Shown here piece by piece: positions 1 to 9,662 of a stretch of DNA of 64,000 bases (positions are counted from its first letter, which is position 1; each line of letters begins with the position of its first letter). The notes beneath the pieces were generated by a model. It ran no database searches. It was not told the origin of the DNA and was given only the letters and a program-made list of their open reading frames with translations. This DNA comes from Branchiostoma floridae (lineage: Eukaryota; Chordata; Leptocardii; Amphioxiformes; Branchiostomatidae). Where the stretch lies: the NCBI RefSeq assembly GCF_000003815.2, contig NC_049992.1:4212998-4276997 (forward strand), written 5' to 3'. A program made the translations under genes and the position numbers.

Positions 1-81
1 GATGGATGGATGGATGGATGGATGGATGAGTGGGTGGGTGGATGGATGGATGGATGGATGGATGGATGGATGGATGGATGG
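1..81. repeat. (GATG)n microsatellite
   Basis: Tandem tetranucleotide repeat, mostly GATG with a few GTGG variants. It lies downstream of the last visible EGF exon of the minus-strand gene A, so it is in an intron or 3' region of that gene. The short ORF through it (WMDGWMDG) is an artefact of the repeat. Confidence 0.95.
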
Positions 82-99
82 ACAGAATTAGTAACTCAC

Positions 100-216
100 C
101 TTGCTGACAGTTCTGTCCAGTCCATCCGTGTGAGCAGGTACATTCGTATCCATCATTTTGGTTCAAACAGCGCCCATGTTGGCAGGGCTTCCTGGCACAT
201 GCATATACCTGTATCT
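100..216 (-). CDS. Gene A exon: EGF domain, last visible
   Basis: 117-nt exon, phase 1-1, with [18 protein letters not shown] followed by a [12 protein letters not shown] ending. The donor CAAG/GTGAG is at 99/100. The DIxE start is replaced by IQVYA, so calcium binding is doubtful. Further exons must lie left of the window. Confidence 0.72.
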
Positions 217-3200
217 CTGTGTGAATTAAATCCAGGTAACCATATAAATAGATATGATATTTTCCTGCATACCTAGCTTTAACAGATGTTAGCATTGCTT
301 TGTAGTGTATAATGTCTATCATCTTAACTTTTCGGGTAGGCAACCGCATGTCATAATTTTTTCCAACAAAACATCTCTAAAACGCAAGGCAATTCTGCAA
401 AGCTACACCAGAAATTCTACATTTTGTGACTACATTGCGTAAAACAACTCACTTCTCTGACAGTTCTGTCCAGTCCATCCAGGTGAGCAGGCACATGTGT
501 ATCCTTTAGCTTGGTTCACACAGCGCCCGCCATGTTGGCACGGGTTTCTGCCATATTCATCTTTGTGTGAAGATGACAATTTGAAAGTCTGTTGAAGGTG
601 GAGCTACACCAACTGGGTTTTACGGTCATACTTTGAACACCCAGAGACTAATTCAAGCATGCATCCAAGGAACATTGAAAAAACAAAAAACACTTAAGAT
701 GGCATAAGGTCTTGCTCAGAACAATTGCCTTTCATTAAGTGTAAACAGAAGTCCAAGAGTTGAAGAATCTATTTATTTTGACTTGGAAATCAGGGAAGAT
801 TTACTGCCTATGGTATCTACACCACAAACGTTAACATAGACTCACCTGTAATCTGGTAGACCTCATTGGCATCAGGCCCGCCTTCGCCGTCCTCTTTACA
901 GGCTGTGGAAGGCCCGTACTTCTTGTAGGTGTTGATCCCATCAGCGGATCCAAAACACTGTCCGCCATGCTGTACAGCAAACATGGTAAAACCACGAGAA
1001 ACTGCAACCTGGTAACACTTGTCTATGGCGTTGGCACGTCTTGTGTAGCGGCCATCTAGTCGTGGATCTGAATTCTCGAGTAGCGACATGGCCCGAGATC
1101 TCCACACGTCTTTCCAGCACCCTAGGTTGATGTACCCACAACTCCCCTTCTCCTTCGCTGTACGAGGAAGAAGATTTTACCGTAAGACTCAAGCACAACG
1201 GGCCCTCTTTCATTATTCTGTTTCGTGTAGATTGTCTTGCTTCTAAGGACGGTGTAAGAAGAAACACATTTTTGAGCTATGTAGGTCTACAACTGTGAAT
1301 GATATAAGAAGAAGTGACTTATTTCGAAGTGAGTTGACTTACTCTATTCCAATCAAGGTTACAATCACAGTAGACAACTAGGCAACTCACCTTGCTGACA
1401 GTTCTGTCCAGTCCATCCAGGTGAGCAGATACATTTGTACCCTCCGTTGTTGTTCTCACAGGTCCCATGCCGGCAAAGGTTCTTCATTGCGCACTCGTCA
1501 ATATCTGTGCCACAACAACAACAACAACAACAGCAACATTTATCATAGTCTTGTCAATTCAAGGAATAAATATTGAATGCCAAAATGTATGGGAACAAAA
1601 AAGTGTGAGAAGGGAACTCACCTTGCTGGCAGTTCCGTCCAGTCCATCCGGGTGAGCAGGTGCATTTGTAACCGCCATCTTTGTTCACACAGCGTCCATG
1701 TTGGCATGGATTCCCGGTGCACTCATTGATGTCTGATAAAAAAGTTGTTTAAGAAAAACCAAGATTGACTTTACTTGATTCTTCCAAAAACGCAAACAAT
1801 AAAAGTCAAGTAGCATTTATGCAAAATGAATAGAAGCCAGAGAAAAGTTACTCACCTTGCTGACAGTTCTGTCCAATCCATCCTGGTGAGCAGGTACATT
1901 TGTAGCCTCCGTTGTTGTTTTCACAGGACCCATGCTGGCAGATGTTCCTCATGGCACACTCGTTAATATCTGTGTAGTAAATAACAGCAACATTAGTCAT
2001 AGTATTGTCAATTCAAGGACTTAATGTTGAAGGCTGAAAAAGTATGGGAATAGGACATTGTAAACTGAAACTCACCCTGCTGACAGTTCTGTCCAGTCCA
2101 TCCTGGTGAGCAGGTACATTTGAATCCTCCATTTTTGTTCACACAGGTCCCATGCTGGCAAAGGTTCTTCGTTGCGCACTCGTCAATATCTGTGCAATAT
2201 ATATAACAGCAGCATTTATCATAGTCTTGTCAATTCAAGGAATTAATATTGAATGCCAAAAATGTATGGGAACAAAAAAGTGTGAGAAGGGAACTCACCT
2301 TGCTGACAGTTTTGACCAGTCCATCCAGGCGAGCAGGTACATTTGTACCCTCCATTGTTGTTCCTACAGGACCCATGCTGGCAGATGTTCCTCATGGCAC
2401 ACTCGTTAATATCTGTGTAGTAAATAACAGCAACATTAGTCATAGTATTGTCAATTCAAGGACTTAATGTTGAAGGCTGAAAAAGTATGGGAACAGAACA
2501 TTGTAAACTGAAACTCACCCTGCTGACAGTTCTGTCCAGTCCATCCAGGTGAGCAGGTACATTTGTAGCCGCCATCTTTGTTCTCACAGCGTCCATGTTG
2601 GCATGGGTTCCCTGCACACTCGTTAATATCTGTGTGATGCATAAGAGAAAATAAGACAAAACGACATAAGCAGATGGTTTTTGCAGGGAATTGATACGTA
2701 TTATGGTTTATAACAGTTACGTTTATCAATATTAAAATAGCCAAATGTGTACGAATAAAATAGTCTGGTAGGAAAAGTACCTTGCTGACAGTTCTGTCCA
2801 GTCCATCCAGGTGGGCAGGTACATTTGTATCCTCCATTTTTGTTCTCACAGGTCCCATGCCGGCAAAGGTTCTTCATTGCACACTCGTCAATATCTGTGC
2901 CACAACAATAACAGCAGCATTTATCATAGTCTTGTCAATTCAAGGAATTGACATTGAATGCCAAAAATGTATGGGAACAAAAAAGTGTGCGAAGGGAACT
3001 CACCTCGCTGGCAGTTCCGTCCAGTCCATCCTGGTGAGCAGGCACATTTGTAGCCACCATCTTTGTTCACACAGCTTCCATGTTGGCATGGGTTCCTGGT
3101 ACACTCATTGATGTCTGTGTGATTGAGATAGAAGGAAATGTAACGTTTCAGTTGAATTTTGTAGCTGACTGACTGGAAACTAGTAGATGGAAAATATCTC

Positions 3201-6200
3201 ACCTCTGTGACAGTTCCTTCCTGTCCATTCATGTGAGCAGGCACAATTGTATCATCCATTGTAGTCTTCACGAGTCCCATGCTGGCAGAAGTTTCTCATT
3301 GTGTTGTAAATAACAGTACCATTAACGATAGAATTATCAACACAGGGCTAGTACCTTGATGCTAAGATTCTCAATACTCAAAGTTTGTAGCAGCAAAATG
3401 TGCAAAAAATAACTCACCTTGGTTACAGTTCTGTCCAGTCCATCCAGGTGAGCAGGTACATTTGTAGCTGCCAGCTTTGTTCACACAGCGTCCATGTTGG
3501 CATGGGTTCCTGGTACACTCATTGATGTCTTTAGGAGAAGGAAAGAAATATTATTCATAAATCTAAGCCCATTATCTTTATGAAGATAAGCCATGAAAGT
3601 ACACACAGACACACAGACTAAGGACCCACCTTGCTGACAGTTCTGTCCAGTCCATCCTGGTGAGCAGGTACATTTGTAGCCACCATCTTCGTTCACACAG
3701 CGTCCATGTTGGCATGGTTTCTCCACACACTCGTCAATATCTGTAATGAAAAATTGTGTAACTATGAGAGTAGTAGCTGAAATTTAGACGGTAGATGTTG
3801 AATGTATAGCAAGGAATTAAAAAAGTCTGTAATTAGAACTCACCTTGCTGACAGTTCTGTCCAGTCCATCCAGGTGAGCAGGTACATTTGGAGCCACCAT
3901 CTTTGTTCACACAGCGTCCATGTTGGCATGGGTTCTTGGTGCACTCATTGATGTCTTTAGGATAAAGAAAGAAATACTATTCATCAATCTAAAGCCCATT
4001 ATTTTTCTGAAGATAAGCCATGAAAGTACACACAGACACACAGACTAAGTATCCACCTTGCTGACAGTTCTGTCCAGTCCATCCAGGTGAGCAGGTACAT
4101 TTGTAGTCGCCATCTTTGTTCACACAGTGTCCATGTTGGCATGGGTTCCTGGTGCACTCATTGATGTCTGTGGGACAACAGATAGAAATGAGATAACTGT
4201 AGTTAGATGAAATATACCTACAATGGCACAATGTTGGGCACTCAACCTAGATCAAAGTTGATGAGAAATTCACTTCTGGAAGCATTTAATTGGCGTGTGG
4301 TCTTACCTTCTGTTGACAGAGACATGCCAGTCGTTAGTTGGATTCCGGGGTGTGAGCTGACATCTGTAACCGCCTTAGTTGACCCACCTTTTGAAGGGAA
4401 AAACGTCAGTGGAGTCGAAAAGGTCACAGTCGTGATGTTTTCTTTAACCAGCTCTAAAGTTGAAGAGAAAAGGACTCATGAATAAAGAACATTTTGCAGA
4501 AGGCGGCCAAAATTTCCTCATCAAATGCATTAAACACCTCTGCCTTGAACACAGCAATAAAAGAATCTCACCTTTTGGACTGTTCTGTTCAAGTCATTCA
4601 GCTGAGCAGGTGCATTTGCTAGCTACCAACACTGATTAATTTCCATGTAACCCTTTAAAGTTGTTGAATACCTAACCAAAACTCACCTTGCTGAAAGCTC
4701 TATCCAGTCGAGGGGTATGTTGGATAAGGAAAACTCTGATGAGCAAATGCAAACTTAGGAAATCTGCTTGTGGTCTTACCCGTCGTTGATAGAAGCGTGG
4801 CTGGTGAGGTATCGTTTTTAACTGTGGTGTTCGCGTACGGTTCAGTTGATTCCAAAGGCAGTGTGGTCACAAAGACGTCAATTGAGATGTTAGCCTCGTA
4901 GACTGCCGTCCATGAAGTACCAGACTTTGATGCAAAATCAGATGCAGGTGGAGTCGGATAGCTGATGTCCGAGCTGTTTTTGTTGTGAAACGTCGCCCCC
5001 CATGGATTGCGAGAATTGCCTATCTTCTCGCCGGTCACCAAACCACCCTACAAAGAGGTCCATAACTTGAAGCCTAGAATTTTAAAGTGCTAAAGCCTTG
5101 CTTGTCTCGAACGTAGCTAGTTATACAATTAAAAGATATGATGGTGAACATGAAAACAAGTCTGATGTTTTCAAGACTCTTGACAAACATAGAGAACTTA
5201 ATATTCATGTTTAAAAAAATAATTTCGTGTATAGCGCATCCTCGCATTCAATGAAAGGTGGGTAAAGATGAAACGTTACCTACCTTTACGTTTGTCCCTA
5301 GAAAGAGACCGCCAGGTACCAAACCTTCGGCGATGAACAGAAGCCCCGCCACCAGCACTGCGCAGCCGATCATAACCCTCCAAGCACTGCTAGATTTCAT
5401 CTTATTCCACAGTTCTACGGCATGACCTGAGATTCATGATTCATGAAAGTAAATTAGAATAGCAAAAAACGTTGCTGTTATATCACTATTTCTTACTTGC
5501 TACAATGAGCATAACGCTAACCGCTGGGTATGATAGCCATGTGGTTAGGATTAATGGCCTTCAATTAACCTTGACCTTTGTCTTGCCAAGACCTATCCAC
5601 TTACCAAATATCATAAAGATCCATCCAAATGTTCTTAAGTAACTACGTTATGCTGGCCACAAATACTTTTAGTACCCGGAAACACAAACATGCTCACAAG
5701 CAATCACACAGGCGGACGAAAACCAATATCTTCATTTTCATTGGTGTTGCCTAATCCAAAGTTTGTCAAGCCCTAGTTTTAGTTCTATTCGATCGTGACG
5801 TACCTCTAACTTTGTGGCAAAAGCCAGGTGCATCAGTATCTCCATCTCCGCTGGTTTCTGCTGATGTGTAGGTTGTATCGGTGCACGACTCTTCAGTGTG
5901 CTCTGGATTTACCATCACGTGGTCTCCCATGTCGAGACGGTGCGCAGCACTTCGCGACCCAGATCTCAAGACACTTTCATCACGAGGATCCACGTCTTTG
6001 AGCTTTCCTGCTGGCAACGTTTGCGGGACATTTCTGCCATCCGTGTCTGTGTCATCCTGTTTCTTTGGCCCAGAACTAGAAGCGAAGACACTGTAACCAT
6101 GCGGATCCACGTCTTCATACTTCCTGCTGACTTCTTCATTCCTTCCGTATACCTCTTCTTTCTTTTTGTCCTCCTTGTCAACACGGCGAGGGTTTCTTGC

Positions 6201-6412
6201 CGGCAAAGGCGGTGGCTCGTTTCCACCATCCAAAGCTTCATCGGACGGTTTCTGTAATCCAGGACCCAATGCAAAGATGCCATAACCATGCGGATCTACG
6301 TCTTCATACTTTCTGTGTGATTCTTCATTCCCCGAATCTTCAGCTTGTTTCTTCTCTTTGTCTCCCATGTTGAGATATGTACTGCTTGTCCGACGATTGC
6401 CTGGTTTTGGTC
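100..6412 (-). CDS. Gene A: type II membrane protein with YEDV/SH3-motif tail, stalk, cbEGF array and WSC-like domain (partial, 3' end outside window)
   Basis: Multi-exon gene on the minus strand; exons in transcription order, given in + coordinates. Cytoplasmic tail 5804-6412, transmembrane exon 5284-5426, stalk 4780-5047 and 4307-4453. EGF exons 4057-4167, 3844-3954, 3630-3740, 3418-3528, 3004-3114, 2781-2894, 2519-2629, 2299-2412, 2076-2189, 1856-1969, 1622-1732 and 1391-1504. Then a WSC-like exon 846-1157 and EGF exons 453-560 and 100-216. Junctions are GT-AG and phases agree: tail to TM is phase 1, TM to stalk is phase 0, and every later exon is 1-1. The gene runs off the left edge. Upstream 5' exons are not identified; the first in-frame ATG is at 6366-6368. 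The layout predicts an inside tail and an outside adhesive or receptor part. The ligand is unknown. The product is not a named family I recognise. Confidence 0.8.
453..560 (-). CDS. Gene A exon: divergent EGF domain
   Basis: 108-nt exon, phase 1-1, starting [14 protein letters not shown] and ending [11 protein letters not shown]. It lacks the first Cys of the usual DINEC start (DEYGR instead), so one disulfide is probably missing or paired differently. Donor is AGAA/GTGAGT. Confidence 0.7.
846..1157 (-). CDS. Gene A exon: WSC-like Cys-rich domain
   Basis: 312-nt exon, phase 1-1 (acceptor TACAG, donor ACAG/GTGAGT). The translation begins [18 protein letters not shown] and continues through [39 protein letters not shown] and [14 protein letters not shown]. 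The LGCWKD...R...C...RGF..FA.Q.GGQC pattern resembles WSC-type carbohydrate-binding modules and a Cys-rich module I associate with cnidarian and lancelet extracellular proteins. A match to a formal WSC profile is not certain. It lies between EGF exons and may be a ligand-binding head. Confidence 0.65.
1391..4167 (-). CDS. Gene A: block of 12 calcium-binding EGF exons
   Basis: Twelve exons of 111 or 114 nt, each a complete six-Cys EGF domain and each phase 1-1. A typical domain starts [15 protein letters not shown] and ends [12 protein letters not shown]. The D-I-N/D-E-C start and C-x-N-x4-Y-x-C match the calcium-binding EGF and Asx-hydroxylation consensus. Five exons (2781, 2299, 2076, 1856, 1391) are one codon longer (CAMKNLC, CAMRNIC or CATKNLC). 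Introns are about 75-320 nt and several are near copies of each other, showing recent tandem duplication of exon plus intron. Confidence 0.88.
3203..3301 (-). pseudogene. Decayed EGF pseudo-exon in gene A intron
   Basis: A good donor (GAG/GTGAGA) follows sequence aligning to the EGF exon (NFCQHG ... [16 protein letters not shown]). The frame is broken by TGA after DYNG, and the DINEC start with its acceptor is missing. It is probably skipped in splicing. Confidence 0.65.
4307..4453 (-). CDS. Gene A exon: second stalk segment
   Basis: 147-nt exon with phase 1 at both ends (acceptor CTTTAG, donor GAAG/GTAAGA). It encodes a short Thr/Ser-rich segment with one sequon (NITT) and the string [18 protein letters not shown], homologous to [18 protein letters not shown] at the end of the stalk exon of gene C. 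It leads directly into the first EGF exon. Confidence 0.7.
4572..4720 (-). pseudogene. Two degenerate EGF exon relics between the stalk exons of gene A
   Basis: Two donor-like sites (CTCAC on the + strand at 4567-4571 and 4682-4686) are each followed by fragments of the EGF 3' half. The first reads KCTCSAE and then has TGA where the conserved Trp codon should be. The second keeps only about 30 nt matching GWTGQNCQQ, with substitutions. Neither has an acceptor in place. Confidence 0.5.
4780..5047 (-). CDS. Gene A exon: Ser/Thr/Asn-rich stalk
   Basis: 268-nt exon, starting phase 0 and ending phase 1 (TCAACGACGG/GTAAGA). The translated stalk is rich in Ser, Thr and Pro and has several N-glycosylation sequons (NSS, NIS, NTT, NDTS). 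It ends in LLSTTG, like the ends of the stalk exon in gene C (KSLSTAG) and the second stalk exon of gene A (MSLSTEG). It lacks the roughly 30-residue repeats seen in gene C. Confidence 0.7.
5284..5426 (-). CDS. Gene A exon: transmembrane helix
   Basis: 143-nt exon (acceptor CTCAG at 5427-5428, donor AAAG/GTAGGT). It encodes about 47 residues: a basic start including MKSSSAW, then a hydrophobic run [18 protein letters not shown] long enough to span a membrane. The exon is homologous to the TM exon of gene C at 33982-34115, which has the same phases and the same KSSxxxW start. With no signal peptide upstream and EGF domains downstream, the topology is type II (N-terminus inside). Confidence 0.8.
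5804..6412 (-). CDS. Gene A exon: cytoplasmic tail with two YEDVDPHGY motifs and SH3 ligand
   Basis: The exon is bounded by an acceptor (CCTAG, exon start 6412) and a donor (AGAG/GTACGT, exon end 5804), 609 nt, phase 1 at both ends. The translation is very hydrophilic and rich in Lys, Glu and Asp, with no signal peptide. It holds [13 protein letters not shown] and [13 protein letters not shown], plus a decayed third copy ([10 protein letters not shown]) that lost the tyrosine. PPPLPARNP matches the class II SH3 ligand PxxPxR. The C-terminal part ([18 protein letters not shown]) aligns with the tails of copies B to E. The YxxV motifs suggest phosphotyrosine docking of SH2 proteins; that function is inferred. 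Confidence 0.8.
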
Positions 6413-9400
6413 CTAGGTTACACAAAGTTCTAAAAATTAAAGTTTATGTCAAGGCATACTTTTGAATTTTGTTTTGTACGTTTTGTGTTTTGTTTTTGTT
6501 TGCTGTTCTTGTGAGTAGAATGTTTTAAGTTGGCCAACATACATTACAACATGACTATGTGCAAATATAAATTTTTGACATCTGTCTTTCTAAATTACCA
6601 GTGGCAGTAGGATCCTTCACACAATTCTAAAGCGCGACATAATAATGTGATTACATGCTCCCATCCTTAGGCAGGGACTTATATGTACGGTTATTTTGTT
6701 CGATTCCCTTTAGGCCATGTAAGTTTAATTTCCTGTTTCTTAGATTTAAAAGAAACGCGTCAGATCAAAATATGAATATGTGGATACGTAGCCTATATAT
6801 TGCAAAGTGTGGAATAGATCATGCTTAAATGTCTTCAGTCGTAGATATATATAGGTAGATTTCACTTCGTCTTGACGAACAACATAACGCACCTTTGTGG
6901 GAAAGGAGTTAGTCTCTACCAGACTCCGGATCGCTGGAAAATCGGAGAAATGGAACAAATAGAGAGGAATATAACCGGCCAGGGAACAGCTCGCGATCCT
7001 AGATCCGTAGATCGCGTGCTGTTCCCTGGCCGGTTATATTTCTCTGGCCGGCTTACTCCTCTATTTGTTCCATTTCTACGATTTTTCCAGCGATCCGGAG
7101 TCCGGTAGAGACTAGAAAGGAGTCACAAGTGTTTCAACAGGTGTAAAATATGGAGAATAAGATGGTTCATCACATCTGCTTGGAGGTTAGCTAGGAAGAT
7201 AATGTGTATCTCAATTGAGGATAAGCTATATCTCAATTGATCAATCGATCAGCATTTTAATTGATCCATCCTTATCAATCAGCCGGCAGAAGAGTACAGT
7301 AGTATAAACAACAACAATTTGATTTATACAACCACTTACAATACCTCTCTATATGTGATGCAATTGTACAATGTATAAACCCTATGCATGTCATAACACG
7401 TCAGCTAACAATCGCGAAGGGAATGAAAACACATGTACACAGAACTACACATACCTTAGTTTGCTACAGGTGTCTTGAATTTTTCGGCGTTTCAGTTAGA
7501 GCAACATGTCGTACGAAAAAGACAGAAAAAAGCGCCCACCTACGTTTCTGGATCGACGCAAAAAGAATCACTAAGCAGACTGATAACAAAACTACAAGAC
7601 AGACCGATGAAAAGATTTAAAAGGGGCAGATTTAATTTCAAGCAGCATGATTGTTGTTTGCGGCGATTCCTCTTCAATATGCATTCACTGTTACACAACC
7701 CACCCGAATTAACGCTTACAAATACAGAAATGTTTTGACTTCTGTTGTAATCTTTATCTGTTTAAACTGAAAATGCTTCACTTCAATCAAAGACTGACAA
7801 TGACACCATGTGTTCTTTGTTGACTGGGCCCCATTGAGTTGAATGGGACTCCAGATGTTTAAAAATTCAAGAACTGAATAAACATAAGTATACACGTCAA
7901 TGGAGGCTAGACATTCAGATATAATAAAGATATACAAACGTTACTCAAGCAACTAGATATATTTTGTTGCCCCTCAGACGTTTCACATAGCAGCATCTTT
8001 CATCAGTGACATAAATACTTAAATCTTTAAATATCATACAAACATGGATAGATCTCTTTTAATGGTAATCGTAACTCTGTAACTTTTATGTGTTCTGTAT
8101 ATACACAATGTAGATTCAGTAATTAAACTGTTGCTGCTGTCTGAAGCTGTCCACATTATTTTCAATACCGTAAAAATACGAAACATTTGTCAAGTTATTT
8201 TCAACACCATAAAAATGTGAAATTATTCAGTCTTAGCTCCACACACAAGCCTTGACAACTGCATAGTATATGCTTATCAATAGTTCCTAGAACGGTATGA
8301 AGTCACGTAGCAAGAATTCCAAATAAGGCGCTTGTACAGACGTAGAAGTGTGAGACTAATTATAAAACACGTGGACTGAATGCATCGACCTTCAGCTGTA
8401 GAAGAGACCAAGTAAAACTGGAGTTCATCACGTATTTTTTCTGCATACCATAACTTTAATCTGCACTGAATAAAACACAGGGTGCTGTTTGCCCGGTAAA
8501 GGCTTAAAATTGCTTCGCATATTCCATTATAGCATTTATTAAATACACGTGCAGCAAATTACAAGATGAAACATATCACTAAATAAAATTCTGATGATTT
8601 TGATTCTAAATGCAGAGCGCAGAATAGAACATTCTGTTTGAACAGTAATATTCATAATCAAAAGCAATATTCATAATCTGTCCTGGGATGCATTTTCGTA
8701 ATCACAGCGTCTCATCGACTGAAGACTACGCACCTTAGCTGTCAGCATGTGGTGAAAACAGCCGTTTGAGGTATTTACAGTATCTTCTTCATTTTATTTT
8801 TTATTCATTTATTTGCACGACAACAAAATACATACGAAATACAGAAAACAATGTATAAAAACAGGTGCAGGAGGAGGGCAAAACCTGCAACAGTTTGTGA
8901 TATGTCCTCCTTCTCTATACTAAACAAAATTGTATGATCAATGAACAATAAATAACAAAGAAGAGTAACCAACACATACCATGTGTTAATCAAATAATGA
9001 TAGTTATATCAATTAAGATAAGATAATACTACTACAAGGGACTAGGGTGGTTTATGAGATGGGTTTTCAGGGCAATTTGGAATGTAAGAAAAAAGTTTTT
9101 TTTTGAATATTTGTCTAAAGGCTGTTCAATATTACGACACATCTGTATTTTACGGAGGACTGCGATAATGATGCTCGGAAGAGAGGAATATGTAATTGAT
9201 TTCTTTGCCTGGTATGATAGTAATGTACAAGTGAATTATGGTTAGAAAAGTTTCAAATATATCTTCAAAGATATCTGTGACGTGTCGTCGTGTAACGTAA
9301 CATTAATTACTACAGCGGGCCTTACCGTCTTGGGCCACCGAATAAACTGTCCTAGCTGCCCGATCCCGGATGGCCCCCAGGGTAACCAAGTGGCTGTAAA

Positions 9401-9662
9401 TACAGAAAAGCACGGCACCTATACTGTACAAAATGTAGGAATGATAATCATTGTAATTCAACTCGTCTTGCAACGTTAGAGTCTTATATTTCTATCGTTT
9501 TGTCGTGCTATTTCGTTATCTTTCAAAAGGTCGCATGAGTCCATTTCAATTCAAATGAATGTTCATTGCTTTATGATTAGGTCAGATCGCACGCATGCGC
9601 GTACCGTATTGTATTGTATCGCATTATGTTATTCAAGCAGACTTATCAGGGTCAAAGACTAT
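6413..9662. other. Upstream region of gene A; no gene recognised apart from mobile sequence
   Basis: No ORF here looks coding. It holds the foldback element at 6910-7114. Segments at 7450-7860 and 8600-8760 are paralogous to 43960-44540 and 44640-45060 upstream of copy D (for example the AAGCAGCATGATT and TAATATTCATAA stretches). 5' UTR exons or promoters of gene A may lie here, but I cannot place them. Confidence 0.5.
6910..7114. mobile_element. Foldback MITE with 9-bp target-site duplication
   Basis: Two arms of about 90 nt are near-perfect inverted copies, starting TAGTCTCTACC and ending GGTAGAGACTA, with a short centre around 7001-7020. The right arm carries about a dozen extra bases. 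Direct repeats GAAAGGAGT flank it at 6901-6909 and 7115-7123. A 9-bp duplication fits Mutator-like or Merlin-like elements; the superfamily is not certain. No coding capacity. Confidence 0.85.

Noticed and set aside
9282..9479. 65-codon ORF ending in a hydrophobic stretch (GMIIIVIQLVLQR)
   Set aside because: No splice sites fitting a neighbouring gene and no recognised domain; one hydrophobic stretch is not enough.
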